Source: Arthrobacter sp. Soil762 (GTDB lineage Bacteria; Actinomycetota; Actinomycetes; Actinomycetales; Micrococcaceae). Taken from it: a DNA stretch of 64,000 nucleotides. The translations under genes were made by a program, and so were the position numbers. Below the pieces are notes generated by a model. The model did no database searches and was not told where the DNA came from. It saw nothing but the letters and a program-made list of their open reading frames with translations. Below, one piece after another: positions 1 through 8,274 of the stretch. Where the stretch lies: the NCBI RefSeq assembly GCF_001428335.1, contig NZ_LMSG01000022.1, forward strand, positions 80,998 through 144,997. The letters are read 5' to 3'. Each line of letters opens with the position of its first letter. The stretch's first letter is position 1.

Positions 1-911
1 CGGCGGCGTTCCAGCAGGGCACCAAGTCGCTGCTTGCCGGCACCGCGAAAACCGTCCTGGTGATCGGTGCCGAGAAGATGACCCACGCCGGCGCCGACGT
101 TGTGGGGGCCGCCCTGCTGGGCGCCGACTACGACATGGCCGGCCAGACGTCCACCACCGGCTTCACCGGACTCTTCGCCGACGTCGCCAAGCACTACGAC
201 AAGCGCTACGGTCGCGGCGACGGACAGCTGGGCGACGTGCTGGGCTCCATCGCGGCCAAGAACCACCGCAACGGCGTGGACAACCCCTACGCCCAGCTCC
301 GCAAGGACCTCGGCGAGGAGTTCTGTCGCACCGTCTCGGACAAGAACCCCATGGTGGCCGATCCGCTGCGCCGCACCGACTGCTCCCCCGTGTCCGACGG
401 CGCCGCTGCCGTTGTGCTCAGCACGTCGCCAACCGGCGGGGCCACCGCGCCGGTGCGGCTCGCCGGCTTCGGCCAGGCAAACGACTTCTTCCCGGCCGAA
501 TTCCGGGACCCCACCGCCTTCGCCGCCACGCGCATGTCCTGGCAGCGTGCGCTGGGGATGGCCGGCGTCGGGCTTGAAGACCTGGACTTCGCCGAAGTCC
601 ATGACTGCTTCACCATCGCCGAACTGCTGATGTACGAGGCCATGGGCCTGACCGAACCGGGCCAGGGCGCCCGCGCTGTGCAGGAAGGCTGGGTCTTCAA
701 GGACGGGAAGCTGCCCATCAACGTCTCCGGCGGGCTCAAGGCCAAAGGGCATCCCGTCGGCGCCACCGGGGTATCCCAGCACGTCATCGCCGCCATGCAG
801 CTCACCGGGACCGCCGGCGACATGCAGCTCGCCAACCCGAGCAGGGCCGCGGTGCAGAACATGGGCGGCGTGGGCATCGCCAACTACGTCAGCGTCCTCG
901 AAGCGGTCTAG
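1..911 (+). CDS. Thiolase family protein (acetyl-CoA acetyltransferase / SCP2-type), 5' end missing
   Basis: The reading frame is open from base 3 to a TAG at 909-911, so the N-terminal part lies outside the window. The C-terminal domain carries the thiolase signature GGLKAKGHPVGATG. An HDCF motif (VHDCFTIAE) replaces the NEAF of classical degradative thiolases, and the last motif is NMGGVGIANY rather than CxGxG, which together point to the SCP2-thiolase-like branch. Such enzymes cleave or condense beta-ketoacyl-CoA in the cytoplasm. The natural substrate cannot be read from the sequence. It stands apart from the acyl-CoA genes that begin 7 kb downstream, so a link to them is only a guess. 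Confidence 0.85.
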   Translation, partial: AAFQQGTKSLLAGTAKTVLVIGAEKMTHAGADVVGAALLGADYDMAGQTSTTGFTGLFADVAKHYDKRYGRGDGQLGDVLGSIAAKNHRNGVDNPYAQLRKDLGEEFCRTVSDKNPMVADPLRRTDCSPVSDGAAAVVLSTSPTGGATAPVRLAGFGQANDFFPAEFRDPTAFAATRMSWQRALGMAGVGLEDLDFAEVHDCFTIAELLMYEAMGLTEPGQGARAVQEGWVFKDGKLPINVSGGLKAKGHPVGATGVSQHVIAAMQLTGTAGDMQLANPSRAAVQNMGGVGIANYVSVLEAV

Positions 912-913
912 GG

Positions 914-959
914 CTACGTGGTGGTTCCGCACCTAGCGTCCACAGAACCACAAGCGTAG
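914..959. terminator. Imperfect hairpin after the thiolase gene
   Basis: Three bases past the thiolase stop, CTACG (914-918) pairs with CGTAG (955-959) and GTGGTTC (921-927) pairs with GAACCAC (945-951) around a 17-base loop. There is no T-run, so it is at best a weak or factor-assisted terminator. The rest of 960-1154 shows nothing beyond the ribosome-binding site of the next gene. Confidence 0.4.
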
Positions 960-1154
960 GGTCATAGAACCAACGTGCTCCTGATGGAGGTCGGCCATCA
1001 CAGATTTGTTGCCCATCAGGCTCCGTTGGAGCCGACGAGGACGAAGATCCCACGACTGATTGATCCGCGGCGGCAGCCCTTCTGATCCACCGCGGGATCC
1101 ACAGGAACGGGCCCCGCAGCGTTGCTTACAGGATGAGCGTCAAAGGAGCCAGGG

Positions 1155-3308
1155 ATGGCTGGATGGAATGCTGACACCGCGGCTGGCCCCCTGGGGGCCA
1201 CGGTGACACTTGTGGATGGCTCGAACTTCTGCATTTCAGGTCTTGCCGGCGACATGTACTCCGACCGCCCCCATGGCGTGTTCAATGAGGACACCCGCAT
1301 CGTCTCCCGCTGGAGACTGACGGTCAATGATGTGACTTTGGAGCCGCTGGCCGCCCGTGCCCTCGAACCCTACCGGGCCGTATTCATCGGCCGTCCGGCC
1401 CGGGCGGCCGGCAATGCGGACAGCCCTTTGATCGTGGAACGAAACCGCGAGGTGGGCTCGGGCATCCAAGAGGAGATCACCGTCCGGAACCATTCCCGCG
1501 AGCCTGCCGTGTGCGTGGTGGAACTGGCGATGGACGCGGACTTCGCGGACCTCTTTGAGGTGAAGGACGCCCGGATCATCCGGCACTGGGACCAGTCCCG
1601 GCACCTGGAAGACGACTCCCTCACCATCAAGGGCGTCTGGCGGGGAATGCATAAGGGGGTTGTCCTGCAGGCTCCCGACGCGACTTTCAGTCACGAAGGC
1701 CTGGGCTACCGCACCGTGGTGCCGCCCCACGGCCAGTGGCGCACGAAAGTCACGGTGTCGCCACTACTGGATGCAGCCGAAACGCCTGCACCCTTCCAGC
1801 GCCAGGAAACCGGCACGTCGCCTGCGGAAATACGGCGCCAGGAGTGGATCCGGAAGATCCCCACGCCGCACATCAGCAACGTGTCGTTTGCCCGCACCAT
1901 GCAGCGCAGCCATGATGACATCGGCGCCCTCCAGATCGAGGACCCGCTGCATCCCGACCGGACCGTCATTGCGGCGGGTGCCCCATGGTTCATGGCCCTC
2001 TTCGGCCGCGATTCGCTTCTCTCGTCCTACATGGCGCTGCCCGTGGACCCGTCCCTGGCCTTGGACACCCTGCAGACGCTGGCCGAAAGGCAGGGCAACG
2101 CGGTGGACGCGCTGACCGAAGAGCAGCCCGGCCGGATCCTCCATGAGGTCCGGCTGGGCGTCAGCACTGGCCTGGCACTTGGCGGCAAATCCACCTACTA
2201 CGGCACCGCCGATGCCACGCCGTTGTTCGTCACACTGCTCGGCGAAGTCAGCCGCTGGGGCCTCGCCTCGGACCAGGTGGCCGCGCTGCTGCCCAACGCG
2301 GACAGGGCGCTGGACTGGATCAGGGATTACGGCGATCGCGACGGCGACGGCTTTGTGGAGTATCAGCGGCTTAACGACCAGGGGCTGATCAACCAGGGAT
2401 GGAAGGATTCCTGGGACGGCGTAAATTTCGCGGACGGCCGCATGGCAGAACCGCCGATTGCCCTCTGCGAAGTGCAGGGTTACGTTTACGGCGCCTATAT
2501 CGCCCGGGCGTGGATGGCGTACGACGCCGGGGACCTGGCCTTGGCGCGGGAGCTGCGGGAACGCGCGGCGCGGCTTAAGAAGCAGTTCAACGAACAGTTC
2601 TGGCTGCCGGCCAGAGGCTACTACGCCATCGCACTGGACCGGGACAAGAGACCTGTGGATGCCTGCGCCTCCAACATGGGGCACTGCCTGTGGAACGGGA
2701 TAATCGACGCCGACAAGGCGCCACTGGTGGCGGCCCGGCTGATGTCGCCGGAAATGTTCAGCGGCTGGGGGATCCGCACTCTGGCCACGGATATGGGCGC
2801 CTACAACCCTGCGAGCTACCACAACGGATCCGTGTGGCCGCATGACAACGCGATGATTGCTACGGGCCTGATGAGGTACGGATTTGTGGACGAGGCCCGG
2901 CGGGTTGCCCTCGGGCTTATTGAGGCGGCGGATTTCACGGACCACCGCTTGCCTGAATTGTTCTGCGGATTTGACCGCGTCGATTTCCCGGAACCGGTGC
3001 CTTACCCGACAGCTTGCTCACCCCAGGCCTGGGCTGCCACAACCCCGGTGCATCTGCTGCGCACACTGCTGCGGTATGACCCCCACGTCTCCATGAACGG
3101 CATGTGGATGGACCCGGTGCTGCCGGAGTCCTGGGGCCGGGTCCACATCACCAACTGCCCCATAGGCGACGGCCGGATCACCATCGACGTGACCGGCAGC
3201 CAGGCCACGATCGATGGGCTCCCGCCGGGCATGACGTTCCACCGCGGGACACGTCCCCCCCTTGCCGATCTGGTTGAGCTCGCCGAGAAGCTGGACAAGA
3301 CAGGCTAA
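1155..3308 (+). CDS. Amylo-alpha-1,6-glucosidase / glycogen-debranching-type protein
   Basis: This 717-residue protein has the two-part build of bacterial debranching-enzyme-like proteins. A beta-rich N-terminal domain covers about residues 1-210. An (alpha/alpha)6 glycosidase domain covers about 240-690, with blocks GRDSLLSSYMALP, ILHEVRLG, WKDSWDG and NGSVWPHDNA. The family acts on alpha-1,6 branches of glycogen-like or oligosaccharide substrates, and no signal peptide is visible, so it is probably cytoplasmic. The start is supported by AAAGGAG at 1142-1148, six bases before the ATG. A GT4 glycosyltransferase follows 22 bases later and is probably co-transcribed, suggesting a joint role in storage glucan or compatible-solute metabolism. 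The exact substrate is unproven. Confidence 0.85.
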   Translation: MAGWNADTAAGPLGATVTLVDGSNFCISGLAGDMYSDRPHGVFNEDTRIVSRWRLTVNDVTLEPLAARALEPYRAVFIGRPARAAGNADSPLIVERNREVGSGIQEEITVRNHSREPAVCVVELAMDADFADLFEVKDARIIRHWDQSRHLEDDSLTIKGVWRGMHKGVVLQAPDATFSHEGLGYRTVVPPHGQWRTKVTVSPLLDAAETPAPFQRQETGTSPAEIRRQEWIRKIPTPHISNVSFARTMQRSHDDIGALQIEDPLHPDRTVIAAGAPWFMALFGRDSLLSSYMALPVDPSLALDTLQTLAERQGNAVDALTEEQPGRILHEVRLGVSTGLALGGKSTYYGTADATPLFVTLLGEVSRWGLASDQVAALLPNADRALDWIRDYGDRDGDGFVEYQRLNDQGLINQGWKDSWDGVNFADGRMAEPPIALCEVQGYVYGAYIARAWMAYDAGDLALARELRERAARLKKQFNEQFWLPARGYYAIALDRDKRPVDACASNMGHCLWNGIIDADKAPLVAARLMSPEMFSGWGIRTLATDMGAYNPASYHNGSVWPHDNAMIATGLMRYGFVDEARRVALGLIEAADFTDHRLPELFCGFDRVDFPEPVPYPTACSPQAWAATTPVHLLRTLLRYDPHVSMNGMWMDPVLPESWGRVHITNCPIGDGRITIDVTGSQATIDGLPPGMTFHRGTRPPLADLVELAEKLDKTG

Positions 3309-3330
3309 ACCCCGAGCAGGAGCGCGCATC

Positions 3331-4488
3331 TTGCGGATAGGACTGATAGCTCCGCCATGGCTCCCCGTCCCGCCCCTAGGCTACGGCGGAACGGAGGCGG
3401 TCATCGACGCGCTGGCCACCACGCTGGCGGCGGCCGGGCACAGCGTGGTGCTGGCGGCCGCGGCGGACAGCACCTGCCCGGTCGAACTGCTGGACGGCTT
3501 CGCCCCGGCGGAGCGTGCCGCCATGGGCAGCACAAGCTCAGAGCTGCCGCACGTGATCAGGGCTTACGCCGGACTGGACGACGTCGATATCATCCATGAC
3601 CACACCCTGGCGGGTCCGTTGTACCGGCACCGCCCACCCGGGATTCCAGTGGTCAGCACCATTCATTCGGACATGACGCCGGCGCTGTGCCGGGTCTATG
3701 AAGCCTTCAGCCGGGACGTGTCACTGGTGGCCATCTCGCAGCACCAGGCCAACAGCGCCCCGGACGTGAAAATCCGACGGGTCATCCACCACGGCATCGA
3801 CCCCGCCACTGTCCCACCCGGTGCCGGAGCCGGCGGCTACGCGTGTTTTCTGGGCCGAATGGCGCCGTGCAAAGGCATCGCTGAGGCCATAGGCGTGGCC
3901 CGCAGAGCGGGAATCCAGCTCAAGATCGCCGCAAAAATGAGCGACCCGATGGAAGTGGACTATTTCCGCTCCGTGGTCGCTCCCTTGCTCGGGCCTGATG
4001 AAGAGTTCCTCGGAGAACTGGACGCCGACGGAAAGTTCGCCCTGCTGGGCAATGCCGTCGCGCTGCTCAACCCTGTGCAGTGGGACGAACCCTTTGGAAT
4101 GGTCATGATCGAGGCGCTGGCCGCCGGCACCCCCGTTCTGGCCACTCCGCGGGGCTCTGCACCGGAAATCATCGAGCACGGAGTCACCGGTTTCCTCGCC
4201 GCGAGTACGGATGAACTGGCCAGCTGCCTGCAGCGTGCGTCCGGCCTGGACCGGCATGACTGCCGGTCCGCCGTCGAAACCCGATTCAGCGCGGAGGCGA
4301 TGACGCGGAAATACGTGGAGTTGTTCGAGGACGTGCTTGAGCCCTGGGTCAGCGGGCACGGATCAGGGCAGCGATCTCGCCGAAGCCCAGCCGCTCCGCA
4401 TTCTCCAGCGCCGTGCGGCCTTGAGGATCCCGGATGCCCGGGTCCGCACCGGCGTCGAGGAGCTGCCGGACCACGTCCTGTTGCCTGA
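3331..4488 (+). CDS. GT4-family glycosyltransferase (group 1)
   Basis: I place the start at TTG 3331 because GCAGGAG lies 8 bases upstream and the protein then opens directly with the first beta strand RIGLIAPPW; a longer in-frame start at 3262 would overlap the previous gene. The product is 385 residues with the GT-B features of GT4 enzymes: a glycine-rich N-terminal loop (GYGGTEAV) and the nucleotide-sugar motif EPFGMVMIE, with the two conserved glutamates near 253 and 261. It should transfer a sugar from an NDP or ADP donor; the acceptor is unknown. Family homology ends near ELFEDVLEP, and the last ~46 residues are Arg/Pro-rich and are read antisense to the convergent ankyrin gene, so the natural stop may have been lost. 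Confidence 0.8.
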   Translation: MRIGLIAPPWLPVPPLGYGGTEAVIDALATTLAAAGHSVVLAAAADSTCPVELLDGFAPAERAAMGSTSSELPHVIRAYAGLDDVDIIHDHTLAGPLYRHRPPGIPVVSTIHSDMTPALCRVYEAFSRDVSLVAISQHQANSAPDVKIRRVIHHGIDPATVPPGAGAGGYACFLGRMAPCKGIAEAIGVARRAGIQLKIAAKMSDPMEVDYFRSVVAPLLGPDEEFLGELDADGKFALLGNAVALLNPVQWDEPFGMVMIEALAAGTPVLATPRGSAPEIIEHGVTGFLAASTDELASCLQRASGLDRHDCRSAVETRFSAEAMTRKYVELFEDVLEPWVSGHGSGQRSRRSPAAPHSPAPCGLEDPGCPGPHRRRGAAGPRPVA

Positions 4489-5095
4489 GGCCGCCGTTGT
4501 TGAGCAGGATGGCCTCCTGCATGGCAGTCCACCCCAGGTTGTTCACATGGTTCACGGGCACTCCAGCGGCCAGGAGGATGCGCACGGTCTCCACATGGCC
4601 GTGTTCGCTGGCGGGAATCAGTGCCGTCCCGCCATAGCGGTTGGTGCTGGAAACGTCCGCGCCGGCCGCCAGCGTCAGCTGGAGCACCTCGTTGAATCCC
4701 TCGGCCCCGGCATAGAGGAACGCGGAATCCTGGATGGCGTCCTTGGCGTTCACGTTGGCGCCGCGGCCGACCAGCTCACCAACCAGCGCCACATTGTTGG
4801 CCTTCGCGGCGGCGATAAGCTCCTGGTCGAGCCGGGTCTGGGCCTCGGCGGACAGGGCTGGTGGTTTGGTGGCTGCCGTTGCGGTGGAAGCAGGCGGGGA
4901 CGTACCCGGCGAAGCTGACGGTCCGGACGGGGGCTGGCTGCCGGGGCTGACCAGGACGGACGACGGCGGCGACTCCTGCCGTTGCGGCTCGCCGGGACCC
5001 GTCTGGCAGGCGGCCAGGCAAGCTGATACACCGCCCACCAGAAAGAGAATTGCGGCCGCCCTGTGTGCCCGGCGCCAGGTCCTGAACCGCCTCAT
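4349..5095 (-). CDS. Ankyrin-repeat lipoprotein
   Basis: The 248-residue product starts at ATG 5095. It has a basic N-terminus (MRRFRTWRRAHR), a hydrophobic stretch and lipobox-like cysteines (GVSAC, CLAAC), so it is predicted to be exported and lipid-anchored. A Ser/Pro/Thr-rich linker (about 35-85) leads into ankyrin repeats with helix-turn-helix units such as NNVALVGELVGRGANVNAKD and EHGHVETVRILLAAG. Ankyrin repeats bind proteins; no enzymatic domain is seen. The start lies 11 bases after the stop of the haem-binding gene on the same strand, so the two may be co-transcribed and act together outside the membrane. The 3' end overlaps the convergent glycosyltransferase by 140 bp. Confidence 0.8.
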   Translation of the reverse strand: MRRFRTWRRAHRAAAILFLVGGVSACLAACQTGPGEPQRQESPPSSVLVSPGSQPPSGPSASPGTSPPASTATAATKPPALSAEAQTRLDQELIAAAKANNVALVGELVGRGANVNAKDAIQDSAFLYAGAEGFNEVLQLTLAAGADVSSTNRYGGTALIPASEHGHVETVRILLAAGVPVNHVNNLGWTAMQEAILLNNGGLRQQDVVRQLLDAGADPGIRDPQGRTALENAERLGFGEIAALIRAR

Positions 5096-5105
5096 GGAGC
5101 CGAGC

Positions 5106-5690
5106 CTACTTGGCTGAGCCGGCAGCTGCAGCGGCGATGGCCTCGACGCCGGCGATGGCGCAGGCTTCGTCCAGGTTGCCGTCGGGGGCACCGCCCACGC
5201 CGATGCCTGCCACGGACACACCATTGACCTTGAGCGGGACGCCGCCGGGCAGGAACAGGGTGCCGGGGAGGTCCGCGATGCTGGGCCCGTTGCCGTTGAC
5301 GCGCTTGGCCAGCTCGCTCGTCGGTGCGCCGAAAGCGGCCGCGGTGTAGGCCTTCTGCTGGGCTGCTTCGATCGTGTGCTCGGCGGCGTTGTCCCCGCGC
5401 AGGAGCGCCTGGACGGTGCCGAACCTGTCCACCAGGGCCACCGTGACGAACGGCAGCTTGTCAGCCTGGCATTTCGCAAGGGCTGCGCTGACGGCGTCTG
5501 AGGAGGCGCCCACGGTGATGCGGTTCTGCGCCACCACGGTCTGCGGCGCCTGCGGGATATCGACGGCGGGTACCGCTGCGGGAGCGGCCGCCTGGCTGGT
5601 CCCGGCGTTGGCTGCAGCGGTCAGCCCTCCCGTCAGCAGCAAAGCTCCTGCGGCAGCAGCAGCGGCGGCAATCCTGTTGGACTTCTTCAC
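5106..5690 (-). CDS. HbpS/GlcG-family secreted haem-binding protein
   Basis: The GTG at 5690 is preceded by AAGGAGAAACACC, so it is chosen as start and gives 194 residues. An Ala/Leu-rich signal peptide ends near ANAG (about residue 30) and is followed by one GlcG/haem-degrading domain (PF03928 type) covering about 60-190, with KLPFVTVALVD, KAYTAAAFGAPTSEL and GGVPLKVNG blocks. Its length and layout match Streptomyces reticuli HbpS, an extracellular haem-binding redox sensor that modulates the SenS kinase. Here it is transcribed divergently from a matching kinase and regulator, which strongly suggests the same three-part system. Family membership is clear; haem binding itself is inferred. Confidence 0.82.
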   Translation of the reverse strand: MKKSNRIAAAAAAAGALLLTGGLTAAANAGTSQAAAPAAVPAVDIPQAPQTVVAQNRITVGASSDAVSAALAKCQADKLPFVTVALVDRFGTVQALLRGDNAAEHTIEAAQQKAYTAAAFGAPTSELAKRVNGNGPSIADLPGTLFLPGGVPLKVNGVSVAGIGVGGAPDGNLDEACAIAGVEAIAAAAAGSAK

Positions 5691-5706
5691 GGTGTTTCTC
5701 CTTGGG

Positions 5707-5748
5707 TTGATGGACTCACGTTGATGGACGCACGTTGCTGGACTCCCG
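5707..5748. repeat. Three tandem 14-bp direct repeats upstream of the HbpS-like gene
   Basis: The units are TTGATGGACTCACG (5707-5720), TTGATGGACGCACG (5721-5734) and TTGCTGGACTCCCG (5735-5748), head to tail without spacers. They begin 17 bases upstream of the GTG start, next to its ribosome-binding site, inside the divergent region shared with the sensor kinase. The geometry suits a response-regulator binding site, so I propose the neighbouring SenR-like regulator as the ligand. The rest of 5749-5936 shows no further clear element. Confidence 0.55.
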
Positions 5749-5936
5749 CTGGCGGAATCCCTTGGAACGGGCATCGGCTCCATCCATCCTGTCCGGCCCC
5801 GCCGGAACAAACATCGGGCCTTTGGCTGCGCCCCGCTCCCCCGGATGGCCAGCAGCATCAGCCAAAAGGCGGAGAGACCAGCAACGGCGCGGGCAATAGC
5901 ATGGGATAGGAACGCCCCTGACCTGAACCGGACCCC

Positions 5937-7199
5937 ATGCCCTCCCCAGCCACTCCCCATAAAACCCTGACCGACGGATCTTCGCTGACCACCGGACGCG
6001 CCCAGCCTCGTGGACCGGCCGGCTCCCCTGGCCGGTTCGGCCGGATCGACACCGCCGTCCACCTTGGCTTCGCTGTCCTGCTCGTCGCTTCGGCCGTCCG
6101 CTATGCCATGCGGCACAGCCTGCAGGACAACCTGCTGGTCCTCGGCCTGGCAGGAGCGGTGTGCGCCCTGTATGCCGTCATCGGCGTACTGGCCCGGCAG
6201 AGACGCCCTTGGGCGGTCTGGATGCTCGTGTTTGTGGCCGTCTGGGCAGCGCTGGTTATCGCCGCACCCAGCTTCGCCTGGTGTTCTTTTGCGATCCTCT
6301 TCCTGTGCCGGACGGCCTTTAAGGGCGCCGTGGGTTACGTGGCGGCAGGCGCGACGGCGGCCGCCACCGCCGTCGGGCTGTTCCGGCTCAGCGACGGGAC
6401 GGACCTCGCGATGCTGCTGGGGCCGCTCGCCGTCGGCGTGATGCTTACGCTGATCTATGACCGGATCGAGCACGACGCCGCGGAGCAGCGCCGTCTCCAT
6501 GCGGAGGTAACGCTGGCACACGGGCAGCTGGCGGCCAGCGAGCGCCTGGCCGGCACCATCGCCGAACGCGAGCGCGTATCGCGGGAGATCCACGACACCG
6601 TGACGCAGGGCCTGGCCAGCAGCCTGCTGCTCCTGGAGGCCGCTGACCGTTCGTGGCCAGGCCAGGCATCGCGCCAGGAGCTCAACCAGGCTACGGAACT
6701 GCTGCGCCGGAACCTCTCCGAGACGCGCAATCTGGTCCACGAGCTCGCCTCCCCGGGCCTCGACGCATCGCCGCTTCCCGAAGCCCTGCACCAGGCGGCC
6801 GCCCAGTACGTCCGGCACGCCCGGCTCCTGGTCACCGGCGAACCGCGGGACGTCCCGGCGGAAGTCCGGCACGCCCTGCTGCGGGTTGTCCAGAGCGCGG
6901 CCGCGAACATCCAGCAGCACGCAAACGCCACCACCACAACCCTGACGCTGGGGTTCCTTCCTGACTCGGTCACCCTTGACATCTACGACGACGGGACGGG
7001 CTTTGACCCGTCGGCGGCAGCACCGCCGTCGGACTCCGGAGGCTACGGGCTGCGGGCCATGCGCCAGCGGGTTGAGCAGCTGGGCGGGGTATTCTCGGTG
7101 GAAAGTTCCCCCGGCGAAGGGACCATCGTGGCCGCACAGGTGCCGGCCCGGGTGCAGTCAGCGCCACCTGGCCAGCAGATGACACCGGACGACGCATGA
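5937..7199 (+). CDS. SenS-like sensor histidine kinase (NarL/DesK class)
   Basis: The 420-residue protein has about five transmembrane segments between residues 40 and 175. A coiled stretch and a HisKA_3 dimerisation domain follow, with H219 in the box RVSREIHDTVTQG as the phosphorylated histidine. The C-terminal HATPase has an N-box near NIQQHANA and the G-box DDGTGFD. The five-helix membrane input, the cognate LuxR-type regulator overlapping it by 4 bp (ATGA at 7196-7199) and the divergent HbpS-like gene reproduce the SenS-SenR-HbpS arrangement, in which the kinase responds to haem or oxidative stress through the secreted protein. A start slightly downstream of 5937 cannot be excluded. Confidence 0.85.
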   Translation: MPSPATPHKTLTDGSSLTTGRAQPRGPAGSPGRFGRIDTAVHLGFAVLLVASAVRYAMRHSLQDNLLVLGLAGAVCALYAVIGVLARQRRPWAVWMLVFVAVWAALVIAAPSFAWCSFAILFLCRTAFKGAVGYVAAGATAAATAVGLFRLSDGTDLAMLLGPLAVGVMLTLIYDRIEHDAAEQRRLHAEVTLAHGQLAASERLAGTIAERERVSREIHDTVTQGLASSLLLLEAADRSWPGQASRQELNQATELLRRNLSETRNLVHELASPGLDASPLPEALHQAAAQYVRHARLLVTGEPRDVPAEVRHALLRVVQSAAANIQQHANATTTTLTLGFLPDSVTLDIYDDGTGFDPSAAAPPSDSGGYGLRAMRQRVEQLGGVFSVESSPGEGTIVAAQVPARVQSAPPGQQMTPDDA

Positions 7200-7822
7200 C
7201 TGCCATCACTGTCCTCCTGGTGGACGACCACCTGGTGGTCCGGAGCGGACTCAAGGCGCTGCTGGGTACGCAGCCTGACTTTGACGTCGTTGCCGAGGCC
7301 GCCTCCGGCGAGGAGGCGCTGGGGCTGGTGGAACAACTTTCCCCGGCCGTGGTGGTGATGGACCTGGCCATGGGCGCCGGAATGGACGGGATCGAGGCCA
7401 TCAGGCAGCTGCGGCAGCGCAACAGCCGGCAGGCCATCCTGGTGTTCACCACATACGATTCCGACGCGGACATCGTCCGGGCCGTCGACGCCGGCGCCAT
7501 GGGCTACCTCCTCAAGGACGCCGTCCCGGACGAAATCTTCACCGCCATCCGCGGTGCCGTGCAAGGGAAGAGCGTCATGAGCGCCCCCGTGGCCTCCCGG
7601 CTCTTCCAGCAGCTGCGCAATCCCGACGAGGTCCTGACGCCCCGGGAGGCGGAGCTGCTGAGCCTCCTGACCGAGGGGCTCAGCAACCGGGAACTGGGCC
7701 AGCGGCTCTTCATCTCCGAGGCCACCGTCAAGACCCATCTGGCGCATATCTACGCCAAGCTCGGGGTGGAAACCCGCGCCGCGGCGATCGCCACGGCCAT
7801 CCGCCGGGAGGGCATGCGCTAG
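7196..7822 (+). CDS. SenR-like response regulator (NarL/LuxR family)
   Basis: The 208-residue protein has an N-terminal receiver domain with the acidic pair D10/D11 and phospho-acceptor D56 (VVVMDLAMG). A C-terminal LuxR-type helix-turn-helix starts at LTPREAELLSLL and includes EATVKTHLAHIYAKLGV. It overlaps the kinase gene by 4 bp, so the pair is translationally coupled. In Streptomyces, SenR activates genes for haem-linked antioxidant defence. Here the tandem repeats in front of the HbpS-like gene are the obvious candidate target. Confidence 0.9.
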   Translation: MTAITVLLVDDHLVVRSGLKALLGTQPDFDVVAEAASGEEALGLVEQLSPAVVVMDLAMGAGMDGIEAIRQLRQRNSRQAILVFTTYDSDADIVRAVDAGAMGYLLKDAVPDEIFTAIRGAVQGKSVMSAPVASRLFQQLRNPDEVLTPREAELLSLLTEGLSNRELGQRLFISEATVKTHLAHIYAKLGVETRAAAIATAIRREGMR

Positions 7823-7886
7823 CCCGCAGCGGTCAATTCCCGCGTACCACTTCTGTAACAGCGGTGACACTTGATGACTGCAGCTA

Positions 7887-7915
7887 TTGCACGCCCACCG
7901 CGCAGCCCCTAGGTT
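7887..7915 (+). promoter_or_regulatory. Predicted promoter of the cold-shock gene
   Basis: TTGCAC (7887-7892) and TAGGTT (7910-7915) are separated by exactly 17 bases. Transcription from here would give a 5' leader of about 70 nt before the cold-shock ATG, in line with the long leaders usual for csp mRNAs. The -10 match is partial. Confidence 0.45.
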
Positions 7916-7992
7916 TGAGACAGCGGACTACAGACTCCGCGTCTGCCTGCCGTCCGAGCAGGACCAGAAAAGGGTTACAAAGGAAGTTAGCA

Positions 7993-8196
7993 ATGGCAAC
8001 AGGCACAGTTAAATGGTTCAACGCTGAAAAGGGCTTTGGCTTCATCGCTCCGGACGACGGATCCGCCGATGTTTTCGCGCACTATTCCGCAATCGCCAGC
8101 AGCGGCTACCGCTCGCTGGATGAGAACCAGAAAGTCGAATTCGATGTGACCCAGGGTCCCAAGGGCCCGCAGGCAGAGAATATTCGCCCGCTCTAA
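7993..8196 (+). CDS. Cold-shock protein (CspA family)
   Basis: This is a 67-residue single cold-shock domain starting MATGTVKWFNAEKGFGFI, which contains both RNA-binding motifs: RNP1 as KGFGFI and RNP2 as DVFAHYSAI. The ATG at 7993 is preceded by AGGAAG at 7981-7986; in-frame codons further upstream belong to the leader. Family members bind single-stranded RNA and DNA in the cytoplasm and act as RNA chaperones during cold or other growth stress. A strong terminator directly follows, so the gene is monocistronic. Confidence 0.95.
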   Translation: MATGTVKWFNAEKGFGFIAPDDGSADVFAHYSAIASSGYRSLDENQKVEFDVTQGPKGPQAENIRPL

Positions 8197-8206
8197 GGTT
8201 CTGATC

Positions 8207-8251
8207 AACTGCCCTGACCGTGCTGCAAAGCATGGCCAGGGCAGTTTTTTC
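8207..8251 (+). terminator. Rho-independent terminator of the cold-shock gene
   Basis: AACTGCCCTG (8207-8216) pairs with CAGGGCAGTT (8237-8246) around an inner partly paired loop, and TTTTTT follows. It starts 10 bases after the csp stop and also separates the gene from the convergent acyl-CoA dehydrogenase. Confidence 0.88.
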
Positions 8252-8274
8252 TTAAGTTCTTTTCCCGTGAATTG

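Noticed and set aside
5106..6920. A 604-codon minus-strand open frame
   Set aside because: Only the last 194 codons (from GTG 5690) look like protein and have a ribosome-binding site; the rest is antisense to the sensor kinase.
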